A stretch of DNA of 64,000 bases from Thecaphora thlaspeos (GCA_900291925.1 UWYS01000004.1:682001-746000); one strand, 5' to 3'; shown: positions 11,582 to 23,599, numbered from the stretch's first letter. The notes: generated by a model from the sequence alone, not told the origin. Program-made: numbers and translations.

Positions 11582-12477
11582 TGTCCGTGTGTCCGCTCCA
11601 GAGGGTGCACAACAGGTCGGAGACTGGTCGGCAAGAATCAGGACAAGGATCGAGATGGTCGATGGATGGGGAAAGTTTAGCAAACGGCGGCGTTCATTCG
11701 CGAGCTGGGTTCATGGGCAGCTCTGTGCGAGATGCGCTGACGCTGGTAGCAGGTGGGCTATCAATGAGCCGCTGAGGCGTCTGCGCTGGCCGGAGCTGGA
11801 GGCGCGGTGGGGCGTTGTGGACGTCAAGGAATCAGAGCGTAAAGAGAAAGGCGGCGTCGGATCGCCGTGCTGGCAAAAGCCGAGAGCAGGAGGAAAGAAG
11901 AAGCGGGCGCTGCCGAACCGGCGGAAGAAGGATGTCGGGAAGGGGGTGAGAAGATGAAGATGATGAGGATGGCGAGGGTGAGAAATGAAAAGAAGGACGG
12001 GAAGCAAGGCAAAGCAGAGACGGGCCTCCTTGCGTTGCGTTGGACGATGGACGATGGACGATGGACGTTGGACGTTGGACGATGGGCGTTGGTTGATGAC
12101 AAGGTAAGGGCGCGGCGCTTTTCCAGCCACGCCCTGCTGGCCTGGCCTGGCACGCTGTGCGCTGCGCTGGACGAACGTTTGCCGTGTGGTCCAAGCGTCG
12201 AGCGTGCAGCGCAGCGCCGAGCAGCGCAGTAGGTGAGAGCGCTGGCTGGCTGGCTGCATGCCCATCCCATCGATCGTCAGAGCTGAGTTTTGTCGGACCC
12301 TGCCAATTTCGGAACCGCCGCTTCGCACTTTGACGCCATGCCTCCACCTGGCCACCGAAAGAGTCGAGGGCACACGTCGTTGGGCTCAGGCAAGCCCCTG
12401 CCTCACCTTCCTCCTTACCCTCTCGACCGCCACCCAATTATTGTCCTTATCTTTCTTCGGCCTGCGCACCCACGACC
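11582..12477. other. Divergent promoter region between SEC16 and RAD14
   Basis: About 900 nt shared by two leaders pointing away from each other. It contains a short GGACGAT/GGACGTT tandem array (12040-12093) and purine-rich stretches on the SEC16 side. I see no TATA box and no coding region. Confidence 0.6.
12040..12093. repeat. Heptamer minisatellite in the SEC16/RAD14 promoter
   Basis: About seven tandem copies of a 7-mer alternating between GGACGAT and GGACGTT, with one GGGCGTT variant. It lies about 460-510 nt upstream of the SEC16 start and 385-440 nt upstream of RAD14. Confidence 0.8.
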
Positions 12478-13656
12478 ATGATGGTCGAGGCAGGCCCGTC
12501 TACCGCCACACCTCAGCTCTCGCCGGAGCAAGCACGCATCGTATACGAGAACCGGCTGCGAGGTGAGTCTAAGCCCCTGGCCCCTCCCACAGTTGGTCCC
12601 TCCACAAAGCAGTGAGAGAGCATGCTGTCGCCGGATCTTCTTCTGTTCAACCTGTCCTACATATGTATCCCTCTCCTTCTACATCTAGCACGGGCACGGC
12701 TACGCCAGCAGGCCCAAGCCCAAAAGGCACGCTACCGCTCGCGCGCCACCGATGCCTCGGCCTCAACCCCTGCTGTGCCGCCTGCGGCCAGCCAAGCTTT
12801 GATCGGACCCAACGCCAACATGGGCAGCGTTCCTTCGACTAGCCGCAATGCGCAGCTCCAGCCGGGCGAGATCCGCGTCGTCGGCTCAAAGGGAAACGTT
12901 GCACGCTCAGCAGACGATCCCAACGCCCCGCTCCAGCGCGACAAGAGCCTGGGCAACTACATCGAATACGACCTGAGCAAGCTGCACAACTCAAAGGGTG
13001 GTTTCCTCGTCGACGACGACACTGTTTCCGGGTCGCACAAGTCACTCGAGGATCTTCGCAAGGAAAAGGAGCGCGAAAGGCAGCGCATGAAGCCCTTCCT
13101 TGAACCGGGCATCTCGCTCGACAAAGAGACGCGCCCCACATGCGAGGTCTGTGCATCGCCCGAGATTGTCGAGCTCCCCTTCCGCAAGATCTTTGGCATC
13201 AACGTCTGCAAGCGCTGCGAGCGAGAGAAGCCAGAGGTCTACTCGCTCCTCACAAAGACCGAGGTCAAGGAAGACTACCTCCTCACAGAAGCAGAGCTCA
13301 AAGACGAAGAGATCCTCCCGCACGTCCTCAAGGCCAACCCGCACAAGGCCACATACAGCAACATGATGCTCTTCTGCCGCAAACAGGTAGAAGCATTCGC
13401 CTACTCGGACGCAAAGTGGGGCAGCGAGGACAACCTCGATCGCGAGTACGAGAGGCGCGAGGAGGAAAAAGTCCGGAAGCGCGGCAAAAAGTTCCAGCAG
13501 GGACTGGCAGAGCTGCGCAAGCGGACGCGCGATAACGTTTGGCAAAGGAGGAAGGACGACGAGCACAAGCACGAGTGGGAGGAGGTAGAAGAGCGCGGAC
13601 ACACGAAACAGCGCTGCAAAGAGTGCGGACACCAAATCGAGGTCGAGGTCTTCTAA
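12478..13656 (+). CDS. RAD14: DNA damage-recognition protein Rad14/XPA (nucleotide excision repair)
   Basis: XPA verifies lesions and positions TFIIH, RPA and the incision nucleases during nucleotide excision repair. It has 350 residues in two exons, 12478-12562 and 12689-13656, with a GTGAGT donor and a phase-1 join (ENRLR then ARARLRQQ). The N-terminus carries the usual basic helix. The zinc finger is CEVC (180-183) and CKRC (202-205). The DNA-binding core follows, with YLLTEAELKD, LFCRKQVEAFA and a Lys/Arg-rich helix. The end HKHEW...RCKECGHQIEVEVF matches the XPA family terminus. The ATG at 12478 gives MMVEAGPST; a second ATG is adjacent at 12481. The stop is 124 nt from the convergent glucosidase I stop. 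The TFIIH helicase XPD of the same pathway lies 46 kb to the right. Confidence 0.95.
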
Positions 13657-13780
13657 AGGGGGTCAGCCGGCGCGCAGAATCCATATTTTCTGTATCATAT
13701 CGAAGCTTGCCTGTATTGCTATTTATTGCCTTTCTCCTACCGCGAAGCATCGGACGACCCGCCCCCGTCCAGACCGCCGT

Positions 13781-16706
13781 CTAGTAGATCTCGGCCATCA
13801 TCAGGGCGACCGTCGACGTCCAGCCGGTGAAGGGATGGCTCCTCTGGCCCTTACCGTTGACGGGATTGTACTGCTCGTAGACGTAGCCGGTGCGCTGGTA
13901 CTCGTTGAAGACGTTCGTGACGACATTGTGTCGTAGCTCATCGTAGATCTTTTGCGCCTTGGCCTGGTACGGTCCGGGCGTGACGGCGTATTTCTATTCG
14001 TCATGACGCCGGACCAAAGGGGAGGGGGAAGCAGCGTTAGGAAAGGGGATCAGGCAAAGTGAAGTGATCGCCAGCATCACAATCGGAGCGGGCCGCGTTT
14101 ACTTACCGACTTGAGGGCGCGCAGGGCGAGGTAGCTCATCTGAACCCAGACGGGACCGCGCCAGTAGTTGTTTCCCTTGCCAAAGTACTCGTCTTGCCGG
14201 CTGAGGCTGCGCAGGCCGTAGTCGCTCCACAGGTGCTGCGGGTCGCGCATCAGGTGGAGGACTGCAGAAAGCTTGGGGCTGTCGACCGGCAGCAGCTCCA
14301 TCAGTAGCGGGAAGAGCGAGACGTAGCCCTTGTGGCAGACAAAGAAGGATTGATCTGTGAGAGAGAGTATAAGCGTGGAAGGAGATGGATCGGTGTCAGT
14401 CTTCAAGCGTCGCAAATAGGCCAGAGCACTGAAGACGCGCGAAAGAAGATGGTCGGCGCACAGCCGCGACTTACTGTTATCGTCGACCGAGGCGTCGCAG
14501 AACATCTGCTGCTCCTCGCTCCAGTGCAGATCCTCCAGATTGGCCTGGATCCTCTCGCAGTGTTCCTGAAACTCTTCCGCATCATCGTCTTGGCCGATGG
14601 CGTGCGCGATCTTGGTCATGGTGTTTGCAAAGCTGCCCATCCATGACATCAGGTCGAGGTGGAGCTCCCCCGTGTGTGCGACGGGCGCGCGCGGGTAGTC
14701 GTCGAGACCGCTCGTCAGGACGTGGTCCTTGTCCCTGCCGCGCCATCGGTACGCCTCGCCGCGCACCGAGGCGCGACGGTCCCACTCCTTGATCTCACCG
14801 CGCTGCGTGTGGCGGAACCAGCGGTAGTGCCGGCGCAGGTGCGGGTAGATCTCACGCAGGAAGGCTTGGCCGAGGAGTGGGGAGGAGAGATGCCGCTCTG
14901 CGATAGACGTCGAATCCGCAGACGGCGAGTCGCCCTGGTGCTGTAGCGGGTCGAAGGCGAGCGGGTCGAAGCCGGCCGCCTCGGCACGTTGCGTGAGACG
15001 GTCGACGTAGGCCGCAACGGCTAGGATCAGCGTCGGTGGGTTGGCGTAGCCCGGGTACTGCGTCTGAAAGCCGTCGGGCACGCGGCTGCGCGCCTCTTCG
15101 CCAAGGATCTGCTCGCGCGCGACCCAGCCGTCCTCGTCGATCAGGTTGATCCAGCTGCGCAGAATCTCGAGGCTCAGGTCATTGTCCCACACGCCGATCA
15201 GCGCCAAGTGGAAGCCCTCGTCCCAGTAGAAGCCGCGCGGGAAGACGCTCCGGCACGGCGTTGCGGTCAGCAGCTCCGCTGGCTCAGTCGGCTGCGGGTT
15301 GGCTGCAGGCTTCGTGTCGACGTCCATGGCGCCGCAGCCGACGTCGTGCTCGTGGACGAACGTGCGGTCGACGATCGCCTGGCCGTAATAGTAGCCGATG
15401 CCGCCGACCAGGCTCGAGGTGAGGTCGCGGGCGAAGCCGAGTTCCGCCTCCGAGACCGCCGCACCTTGCGTAAGGCCAATCGCCTGTTCAAAGCGGGCGT
15501 CGTAAGCCTGCTTGGAGGCCTTGAGCCCCTGAGTCAGGCCGACCGATGTCAGAAGTTCGCCTTTCGGCGTCGAGGCGCTGTCGAAGAAGACGTCGAACGT
15601 AAAGTTGCCAGAGAAGGATTTCTGGAAGGCGAAGAAGTTGGCGCCGCTCTCGATGTTGTTCGACAGCTTGACGCCGAGCCACGGCGCCGGCATGCTCTCC
15701 TGATCGTAGCTCCGGGTCAGCGACTGGAGCCCCTTGACGATGTCGAACCCGATGATCTCCTGCGCTTTCCACGCGATCTCGCCGGGAACCCGCCTGCCAA
15801 AGAAGTGGGTGCGACCTGCCGTCAACCGGAAGTCGGCGGCGTGCGGGCCGTCGGGTCGAAGGCCATTGCCTTCGTGGTTGACGTTGCCGTCGTGATGACT
15901 AGGCTCTTCGATCCGGAGCGTAAAGTCGCCAAGCGCCTGCGTCGCTCCCGTTAGCCTGATCGTTTCCTGCGAGTCGAGGCCGTTTTCGTCTTCGTCAGAC
16001 TCGAGACTAAGGACGCCATCCAGTCCCTCGATTGTGTCGTACCAAAAGGCTGCCAGGTTCGCCGGTTGAGCTGCGGGTGTAGGAAAGACCAAGACAAGGC
16101 GAGACGAGGTGTGAGTTTGGCTGCGCCAACTTCACCAGTGAATTCAAGTCCTGAGAGAGACAATGGCCGGCCGGCTAACTCACCTTCGTCAATCACGGTT
16201 CCCGAGATCCTTGCTCCCCAGCTGCCGCCCGACGGATTCTCGGTGTCGACCTTGAGGAAGCTAGTCTCGATCCTGTAGTTGTTCTCGTTGTCGTTGATTT
16301 CCTGGATGCCAAACGTCCTCCCGTCGTGATACTTCCAGGCGAAGCCCTGCATGCCGTCCTGATCGCTGCACTTGTGGCGAAACTTCTGAAAGCCGGTGTA
16401 GTCGCTGATGCCGAACCAGCCGAGGCCGGTGAGAAGCGTCTCGGGGAGCTTGGGTCGGAGGCCAAAGTAGATCTGCGGACGGTAGGAGCCCCAGAGGAGC
16501 GAGGCGTCGGCCTGCTTCCGAGCGGCAGCGACCTCGGGAGCGGCTAGCAGCTGCTGCGTCCGCTTATCGAGGATTTCGTCTTCATGCTGGCTGAAGTCGT
16601 CGTCACCATCGTGGTCGGATGAGAAGGCCGAAGCAAAGGAGGCGAGGAGGGCGACCAGCAGGAGTGCGAGGGCGAGGAGCCTCCAGGAGGTCCGTATTGA
16701 TGGCAT
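13781..16706 (-). CDS. CWH41: Mannosyl-oligosaccharide glucosidase (glucosidase I, GH63)
   Basis: ER enzyme that removes the outermost alpha-1,2-glucose from Glc3Man9GlcNAc2 on new glycoproteins, the first trimming step. It has 859 residues in four exons: 16706-16184, 16070-14475, 14354-14107 and 13993-13781. The donors are GTGAGT, GTAAGT and GTAAGT, and all phases agree. A short cytosolic N-end and one signal-anchor helix (about 10-28) make it type II. The N-domain contains WGSYRPQIYFGLRPK and LLTGLGWFGI. The catalytic domain has FYWDEGFHLALIGVWDND near residue 455 and then AREQILGEEARSRVPDGFQ, the region bearing the GH63 acid and base. NYWRGPVWVQMSYLALRAL and a Gly-Trp-Thr terminal segment complete the fold. 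Intron 2 is a multiple of three, so failure to splice it would insert residues rather than shift the frame. Confidence 0.95.
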
Positions 16707-17559
16707 CGTGGTGTCTTAAAAGAGGGCGCTCTCCTCACCTGTCGACTGTACTAGGCAAAGATGTGGAGCTGAGAGGCGAAGGACAAGATGGAGGAGTGGC
16801 AAGAAGGGAATCGGTGTTAATCCGCCCAGGCCGAAGATCTGGCGTCAGCTTCGCTGGATACTCTGGTCTGTGCGCGCGGTAAGGGTTCTTCCTCTCTTCT
16901 GCTAACCCCCGATGAGGGCCGTTCTGCCGTGGCACCCGATGGCGCAGCCTCTCTCTCTCTCATGACACCGTCTTGGCCATCCGTCGAGCCGCAGCATCCT
17001 CACCACAACCTGCGTCTCAACTTCGCTCTTCACTGCAGCTGTTCGACCCATGGATCTTTATTGGTGCCAGAGATGCCAGCCTGAGCCGTCTGGCCCCGTG
17101 CAGAAGCGCATACAGCCATGGATGGCGATTTCATCTGCTGTCGCTATGCGGCTTGCGCCCAGGGCGGTGGGAACAACATCGACTCGAGTGGGCGCAAAAG
17201 GGGATTCTAATCCACTTGCAAGATGGCCGTGCGGACGTCAATCAAATCTTGGACGCCGGTCGGAGGAGGAGAAGACAGCTCTGTCGAAAGAGCTTGGAGA
17301 GGCTCCCCTTTGTCTGTCCGCGACGCGAGACTTAGTGCAAAGCGTCACGGTGGGACAAAGGGACCGTTTTTCTACCATATCGAGGGCTATTGTCGATCGC
17401 ACAGATACATAAGAAGCCGACCGTTACTGCTAGCTGTCGAAACTGAATCGATCGTCTCAAAACATCTGTCTACCCTCCTTCAAGACAGAAGGGCTGTACC
17501 CTCCTTTCATTTCTTAAAGGCCTGCCTATCCGCCTACTTCCCCGGACCTCTCATCGACC
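16707..17559. other. Divergent promoter region, glucosidase I and DUF7598 gene
   Basis: About 850 nt with no supported gene. The right part is the pyrimidine-leaning leader of the DUF7598 gene. I see no clear TATA box or extended repeat. Confidence 0.55.
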
Positions 17560-19113
17560 ATGGCCTTCTTCACGCTGCCCGTCCTCTCCTTCGTGGGCCT
17601 CAACGCCGTCCGCATCCTCTCGCTGGTCTCGATGGTGCTGGTCTGGGTCGCCATCCTGGTGATGATGATCCAAGACGGACAGGACTTCCACAACGCCAAC
17701 CTCCGCGCCCAGGCTGACGAAGAGGACTGCACCTATATCCCCGGGACAGAGATTCCCACTCACGTCTGGGGCGTCTTTTGGGCCGAGTTGCACCGCGTCT
17801 TCCTCCTACTCGCCGTCGCCGTCGGCATCCTCTCCGAGGTCAGCTGGGGCAAGGTCCGCGCCCGCTACTTGCCCGCGTACATGCCGCTGCTCGGTCGCGA
17901 CTGGAGCGTAGCGCCGCTGGGGGCGTTTCAGGTCGCCATCGCGTCGTCGGTGCTGAGCCACTACATGGACGACTTCCCCCTCGCCGTCTCGTGGCTTCTA
18001 TTCTGCGTCGGGCTCGTAAACATCGCCGTTGGTCTCTGCCTCGGTCAGAGGATGAAGGGTCTACGCAGTATCTTTGCGCAGCGAAGGACACAGGCGTGGA
18101 AGGACGAGCCCCCTCGCAATTCGACCAAGGACAGGCAAGCAAGATTCACCAAGCCGAAGGCAGGTGACCGACACAAGAGCTACGGAGCGATCATCAACGG
18201 CGCCAGAGGCCTCGCCCTCCTCTGCACCTCCAAACGCAAGTCAAGGTCTCTCTCTTCGAAGCCTCAAGAAAAACTTTCTATCAATGACGACTTTCCCTCG
18301 ATCGAGACCGAGTCGCAGCGCGAGCTGCTGCGGCAGCGTGCGCGCGAGGCCAACGCCCGGGCGGAGCACGCCGAGGCGGTCCAGGAGACGGCGCTGTTGA
18401 TCGACGTCAACGCTGACAATGACGACGGCGGACACGCCTCGCAGACGCTCTCACAGTCGTTCACCTGGGACTCTCGCCACCAGATCTTCCATGAGCGGGC
18501 CGATGCGTCGTCGACCGGCGTCCGGCGGCGAGACAGGTCCGCCGTTGGAGCAGGTCAAACGAGCGAACGTTGTCCCTGGACGGGGGCCGCATCCGAGCAG
18601 GTTCGGATCGGCGGCTATGCGGGATCGCAGGGAAGGGCAGCGAGTCGAACTTCCGGCCGGACCAGCTCGGTCGCTGGATCTGCAGCCGGAAGCAGCGCGT
18701 CTGGCGGTCCCGCCCGACGGACGACGAGGAAGCACGTCGTCGGAAGTAGGTTCGTCGCAGGAGGACCGGGCAATGCGGCGGGAGGTGGGCTCGGATCGGT
18801 GGCAGTGCAGGCCATGAAGCGGAGGAGCGCTGCGCTCGCTCGGATGGCCAAGGCTAGAATGAGCGGAGGCGTGGGCAGCGTGAGCGGCGCAGCGAGGCGC
18901 AATGGCAAGACGATGGACGATGGCAGGACCGTCTCAATCGTCATCGACCGTGGGCAGGGTGACGAGGTGGTGCCGCCACTGCCCATGCCTGCCCATCGTC
19001 CCCGGAAAGTTGCCGTCGATGGACCCGAACCAGTTCCTGCGCAGCATCTCCCTATAGCCGGTCGCTTTGCTCGTGGCTGGGCCGACGAGGTGTACAGAGT
19101 TGACGAGCGCTGA
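17560..19113 (+). CDS. DUF7598-type four-helix membrane protein, function unknown
   Basis: Single-exon gene for 517 residues. Four hydrophobic helices occupy the first 180 residues: about 10-36, 70-90, 115-132 and 143-165. Between helices 1 and 2 is a loop with CTYIPGTEIPTHVWGVFWAE. A segment LGAFQVAIASSVLSHYMDDF follows. This arrangement matches the DUF7598 family as I remember it from basidiomycetes (CxYIxG...GVFWA, then LGxFQ...LSHHxDDF). No function is established for that family. The remaining 340 residues are hydrophilic and disorder-prone, with a predicted acidic coiled stretch (about 245-290) and Arg/Gly/Ser-rich parts, presumably cytosolic. The ATG at 17560 is the first in frame and starts close to helix 1. 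Confidence 0.75.
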   Translation: MAFFTLPVLSFVGLNAVRILSLVSMVLVWVAILVMMIQDGQDFHNANLRAQADEEDCTYIPGTEIPTHVWGVFWAELHRVFLLLAVAVGILSEVSWGKVRARYLPAYMPLLGRDWSVAPLGAFQVAIASSVLSHYMDDFPLAVSWLLFCVGLVNIAVGLCLGQRMKGLRSIFAQRRTQAWKDEPPRNSTKDRQARFTKPKAGDRHKSYGAIINGARGLALLCTSKRKSRSLSSKPQEKLSINDDFPSIETESQRELLRQRAREANARAEHAEAVQETALLIDVNADNDDGGHASQTLSQSFTWDSRHQIFHERADASSTGVRRRDRSAVGAGQTSERCPWTGAASEQVRIGGYAGSQGRAASRTSGRTSSVAGSAAGSSASGGPARRTTRKHVVGSRFVAGGPGNAAGGGLGSVAVQAMKRRSAALARMAKARMSGGVGSVSGAARRNGKTMDDGRTVSIVIDRGQGDEVVPPLPMPAHRPRKVAVDGPEPVPAQHLPIAGRFARGWADEVYRVDER

Positions 19114-20441
19114 AAATGAGGATGGTCATGGCAACGAAAGTGAAGAGGACTCTTTTGCCACCATTAGGGCCTCCTTGGCGGCGAAGATGAGGATAAGTTA
19201 GTTTCACAAGGCTGCTCGCTTGCTTTGATGAAGACTAGGCAGACTCTAAAAGATCTGCAGGTGCCAGCCGGGGGGGCTTGGTGTGACGGGCGTACATACA
19301 GAGCGAGGGATTTTCTTTGCAGCTGATTCTGCGCCATGTGCGGCGGCGACACGCCAGGCTACATACAGTGTACCGTACGGTAGGCAGGCAGGCAGCCCCA
19401 CCAGGCGGGGCAGGAGGAAGGGGAGCCTCCGCTCCAGAAAGGCCCCCAACCAGCCGAGCGAGTGTAACGGCGGCGGCGTGGCTGCCTGCGTTTGCTTTGC
19501 TTGTCGCCCGCTGCCCACTGTATGTACAGTACTCTCTCTGTAGCTTCCGCCATAAGCAATCCCTTCCCGCCCCTTGTCAACCGCTTCGGCGTTGCCAGGC
19601 TAGGGCTGAGCATGCGTCCTGTTGGTCGCTGCCTTTGTCGTCGCTCCGTCTGCACCAGAGCACACAACACGCCGGCGGTGTCCGTATGTATGTAACTACA
19701 TACCATCAACAAGCTCTAGGAACGCGCTCGGCCCATCTGTATGTATGCGGTCGAGACGGTCCGACATGGAGACGAGACGAGGTCGGCGGCAGTGTTTAAC
19801 CAGCATGCACGACGGGCAGCCTGGCAAGGCCACCAAAGAGGCGTCTGAGCCTCAGCCCTGGTACAGTATAGGCAGGCCTGCACCAGCTGAGCACTGAGCA
19901 CGCATAACGCCCAGCCGCCTCGCTTTCAAGGTCCGGACGCTCCCTGTGCCAAAGCGAGCGCCGCCTCGAGCACATCAGAGTAGTCAAACCGTCCCTGTGA
20001 GCAGCCTCGTCCTACTCGCCAGCTAGATCCCGACAACTGCCACCACCGCCACCAATTCCGCTTCCCTTACCTTGCTTCGCTCATTCCCTCTTCCCGTTCC
20101 AGGACCTTGTACCGTTGTCGCTGTCTCCATCTTCCTCGCTATGCTCCGCCTCTGATCTTTACCGCACCTTGCATCAACCTCGCCAGCCCCTCGACGACGG
20201 CTCTGGCCCACACCACGCTCTTTCAACCTCACCTTCGACTGGACCCTTCAACCCCACGCTCTTTCCACCGTTCGCTGATCTTTGCCGACACCTTCATCGT
20301 GTTATCATCGCCGCTAGCTCCATCGTCTCTCCCCGGAGACGCCGTCGCTCCCGACCGCCGCTTGCCCTCGCACCGCCAGAACCTCTATATCACCCCCCCC
20401 GTTAGGGACGCTCTCTGCTCGTGCCGCCTCAGTCGGACAAA
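19114..20441. other. Intergenic gap with TACAGTAC motif and CT-rich leader
   Basis: About 1.3 kb. The left half has clusters of GTATGTA/TACAGTA-type words, including TACAGTAC at 19525-19532, and a GGCAGGCAGGCAG run near 19384. From about 20030 to the next start codon the plus strand is pyrimidine-rich, as expected of a fungal promoter and 5' leader. No coding region is supported. Confidence 0.6.
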
Positions 20442-22625
20442 ATGTCACTTCGCAGCCGCTCAAAGGCGATGGCGGCAGCCAAATCTGGCGCCGCCACTGC
20501 CGTTGGCCTCTTTCTCGCCCTGACCACCACGTCGCTAGCGCAAACAACCCCTTTTGTCCCCGTCGATGTTAGCGACCCAGCCTCATGTGAGCATGGTTAT
20601 GAGCACTTTTGTGTGTGTCTGGTCAGTTTGCGCTGAACGTCATTGCCTCCCTTACCCCAATTTCCATGCTTGCCGCCATTGATAGGCTCGCCGATGCAGA
20701 TCAGCTGGGACGCCACCGGTGGTCAAGCGCCATGGACCGTCACCGTCGCCCCTCTCGGACATAAACCAGTTTCGGTCGAGCTGGCCGCCGGCTACTCGAG
20801 CACCAACCAATGGAGCTATAGCTGGGACGTCCCAAAGTACGGCGCGGGCGTGACGCAGCTCATCGTCGCCGTCACCGACGCCCAGGGTCGACATGCGGGA
20901 ACTTCGCCCATCAAAACGATTGCCTCTTCCTTCGGCGATGCGTGCGCCACTGCCCCGCCCGACGACAAGCTTGACTTCGTCTGGTATCCTGAAAAGGCAG
21001 CCCCGAGGCAGTGCCACGACTGGCGGCTTTCGTTTCAGGAGGACCGAGGCAATCTCGGCATCGAGCCGCCCGTCGACTTCCTCATCTTGCCCGAAAATGA
21101 CGTTCCGACGAGGATCCGTGTGGCTGGCAGAAAGTCCTCCCACATCGACTGGACGGTCAACTACGCCTCGGGCACCCGCTTCGCCGTCGCCGGCCTCGAC
21201 GCGGGCGTTAGCAGAACTGGAGGCGTAGGCGTCGACGTGTACGAAGTCGGCTCGGGCAGCTCTTCGTCCTGTCTGACCAGAAAGCAAGCCGAGGTACTCG
21301 GCGGCGTACCGAAGGCCACTTCGACCGTCAGAACGCCTGCTGCTGCTACAGCAGCATCGTCGTCGTCACCCGGTCGTATGTCGACCGCGCGCGCGGCGTC
21401 GACCAAGTCGACCGCAGATCCGAGCGCCACCGACGACAAAGCTGCCAGCAGTGTCGATGACGGCACGGAGTCAGATGAATCCTCGAACGGAGTCAAGATC
21501 GGCGGCGTCGCTGCCGGTATCGTTGGGGCACTACTGTTGGTAGGCCTGCTGGTCTGGGGCTTCATCGCATACCGCCGCAAGCAAAGTCAGACGCAGGGCG
21601 GGCACGACGAAAAGGAGGCCAAAGGGCATACCCGATGGTCGGCGGGCGGTCCGGGAAACGTCATGCCGTTCACCAGCAACGGTATGAGGGCGCCCTGGCG
21701 GCAGTCAGCCATGACTATTGGTCGAACGATCGACACCGACCACAGACCGCTGGTCATGCGACGTCACGACTTTGGCGCGGGAAGCGGCCGAGGCGGAGGG
21801 AGCGAGTACGGTCACGGCAGCAGCTCGTCAATCAGCCTGCACCGAGGCCGCGATTCAATCGGTGGCGGTGGATCCGGCGCCATGAGCACCCTCTCGCATG
21901 CGCCCACCGTCCACTCGATCGTCCCGGACGATGCCCTCTTCCCGCCACCTTTGCCGATGGACCACCGCATGGTGCCACAGTACCAGCAGTATCAGCAGCA
22001 ACAGCAGTGGCCCTCTTCGCCGTCTCAGTCTCGAGGCTCTGACGGCGGGCCTCCCGCACGCAGGCAGCCGTACAGCCGCGAGTCGACGGCGGCCCTTGAA
22101 GGCTTGCCGCTTTCACCGAGCTCGGCGCACCATGTCTCGTCCGGAGCGGCCATGCGGTCATCGGGCTCGCCGATGCGCGATATCATCCATGAGAACGGCG
22201 GCGCTGGAGGCGGTCGTTACGACGCCTCTTCGGGTTCGCCGCCGGCGTCTGCGGGTGCGTTGTCTCTTGCATCGAGCCGAATCCCGCCTCCCGCGCCGGC
22301 TGTCACATCGCTGTTCGACCCCTACGTCCACATGAGCCAGCTCTACAGCAGCGAAGAGGCGGCGAGGATAGCGGCCATGGTGAACGAGGAGCGTGCGCCG
22401 TCGCCGTCGCCGGTGCGCCGAGCTGCGCCCCAGCTCGATCTGCCGAACGTCAGGCTGGGCCCTAAATCGCCGGGCGGCGCGATACTGCCCGGCAGCCCGA
22501 GGTATGCGGATCCAAAGGAGGGCGAGGCGTGGCTGAGCATGCTGGACGACCAGCTCCAGCAGGAGCGGAAGCGAGTCATCTCGTCGGCTAGCATGGCCAG
22601 CTCGGTCGGATTGCCGTACGACTAG
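20442..22625 (+). CDS. Single-pass membrane protein with secreted N-domain and long cytosolic tail (sensor-like)
   Basis: It has 694 residues in two exons, 20442-20586 and 20686-22625, with a GTGAGC donor and a phase-1 join that rebuilds SCSPMQISWDATGG. A signal peptide (about 1-34, ending LAQ) precedes an extracellular region. That region begins CSPMQISWDATGGQAPWTVT, which resembles the Ig-like Kre9/Knh-type domain widespread in fungal membrane proteins. Two further Cys-containing segments and a Ser/Thr/Ala-rich stalk follow. One transmembrane helix (about 321-343, GIVGALLLVGLLVWGFIAY) is bounded by RRK. The cytosolic tail of about 350 residues is rich in Ser, Gly, Pro and Gln, with many SP sites. 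The topology suggests a wall or surface sensor, but no ligand or partner can be inferred, and the family assignment is tentative. Confidence 0.75.
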
Positions 22626-23599
22626 ACGGAAGGGCTGGTCCTCTTCGCCGTCGCTGCCGTCCTTGTATGTATCTCCTCTTTTCTTAGGGTCTACTCTCGT
22701 CTTCTTCCCCTGTCCGCTTAGTGTAGCTTTACAGTAACAACGCACAATGTTCTTCGATTACCTCATCTACCTTTCGTCCGCGCCTGCGCCGACCGTGCAG
22801 ATGGCTGCAATTTGTTGCGCAACGGTCTCAAGGGACCAGGCGGTTGTCATCACGTATCGCCGTCGCCCCCTGCTGGCTGCGCTAATCCCCGATGCGTGAT
22901 TTTGCCCCGATCCTCTGGCGTTCTGTCGGGCGACACTGGAGCGCGGTGGAAACCGATGGAACCCTGCCGCAAAAATTGTGTGGCCACTTGCCGGCTGCAC
23001 AGCGCAGCAGGGCGGGATTCTGTTCGGCTGCCCCTGCCTCTTTTGTTCTGGAAGTTTCTCGACAACCCGGAAGAGCCGGGCCTGAATCAGGAGCGCACCC
23101 ACCGTGAAATCCTTGCCTCGCCCTTGATCGCTTGGCCCGGCCTGTGTGGCGGGCATAAGCCTTGCGATGGCGTCCGTCTGGCTTAGTAGACAGTCGGCAC
23201 ATCCGCTTCACAGTCCACGCCAGAGCCGGAGAGGCGCAGCAGACACATGCGATCTTGTGATCAACGCCCAGCGGAGCAGCGTGGATTTTTTTCTGGTGGT
23301 GGAGCGTGTGTGGCACCCTTGTCGCTCCAGCCGCCTTTATCTCCCCATCTGTCCACCATCACCCACCCCCAGCTCCTCCTTCCCTTCCGCGCCGCCCTCT
23401 CTTCGCAACCCAGCCCCATATCGACGTTGGAATCGACTCTTTCCATCGCGCTTCTTCTCTCTTACGACTCGGCGAAGCGCTCCATACAGCCTGGTAATCC
23501 CGCTACCAAACGCCTCTTCACTGCGCGCCTTTCGATACCAGCGAGCCCCCGCGTGTACACTGCCTTTCCGCCCGCTACCTGCATCTTCACACAAGCAAA
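22626..23599. other. Intergenic gap upstream of the Hsp40 gene
   Basis: Tandem spacing of 974 nt between two rightward genes. The last 270 nt are strongly pyrimidine-rich on the plus strand, typical of a fungal core promoter and leader. No heat-shock element array is obvious by eye, and nothing coding is supported. Confidence 0.55.

Noticed and set aside
11582..11683. Extending SEC16 upstream of MADFFSG
   Set aside because: The upstream in-frame stretch begins with TTG, not ATG, and does not look conserved.
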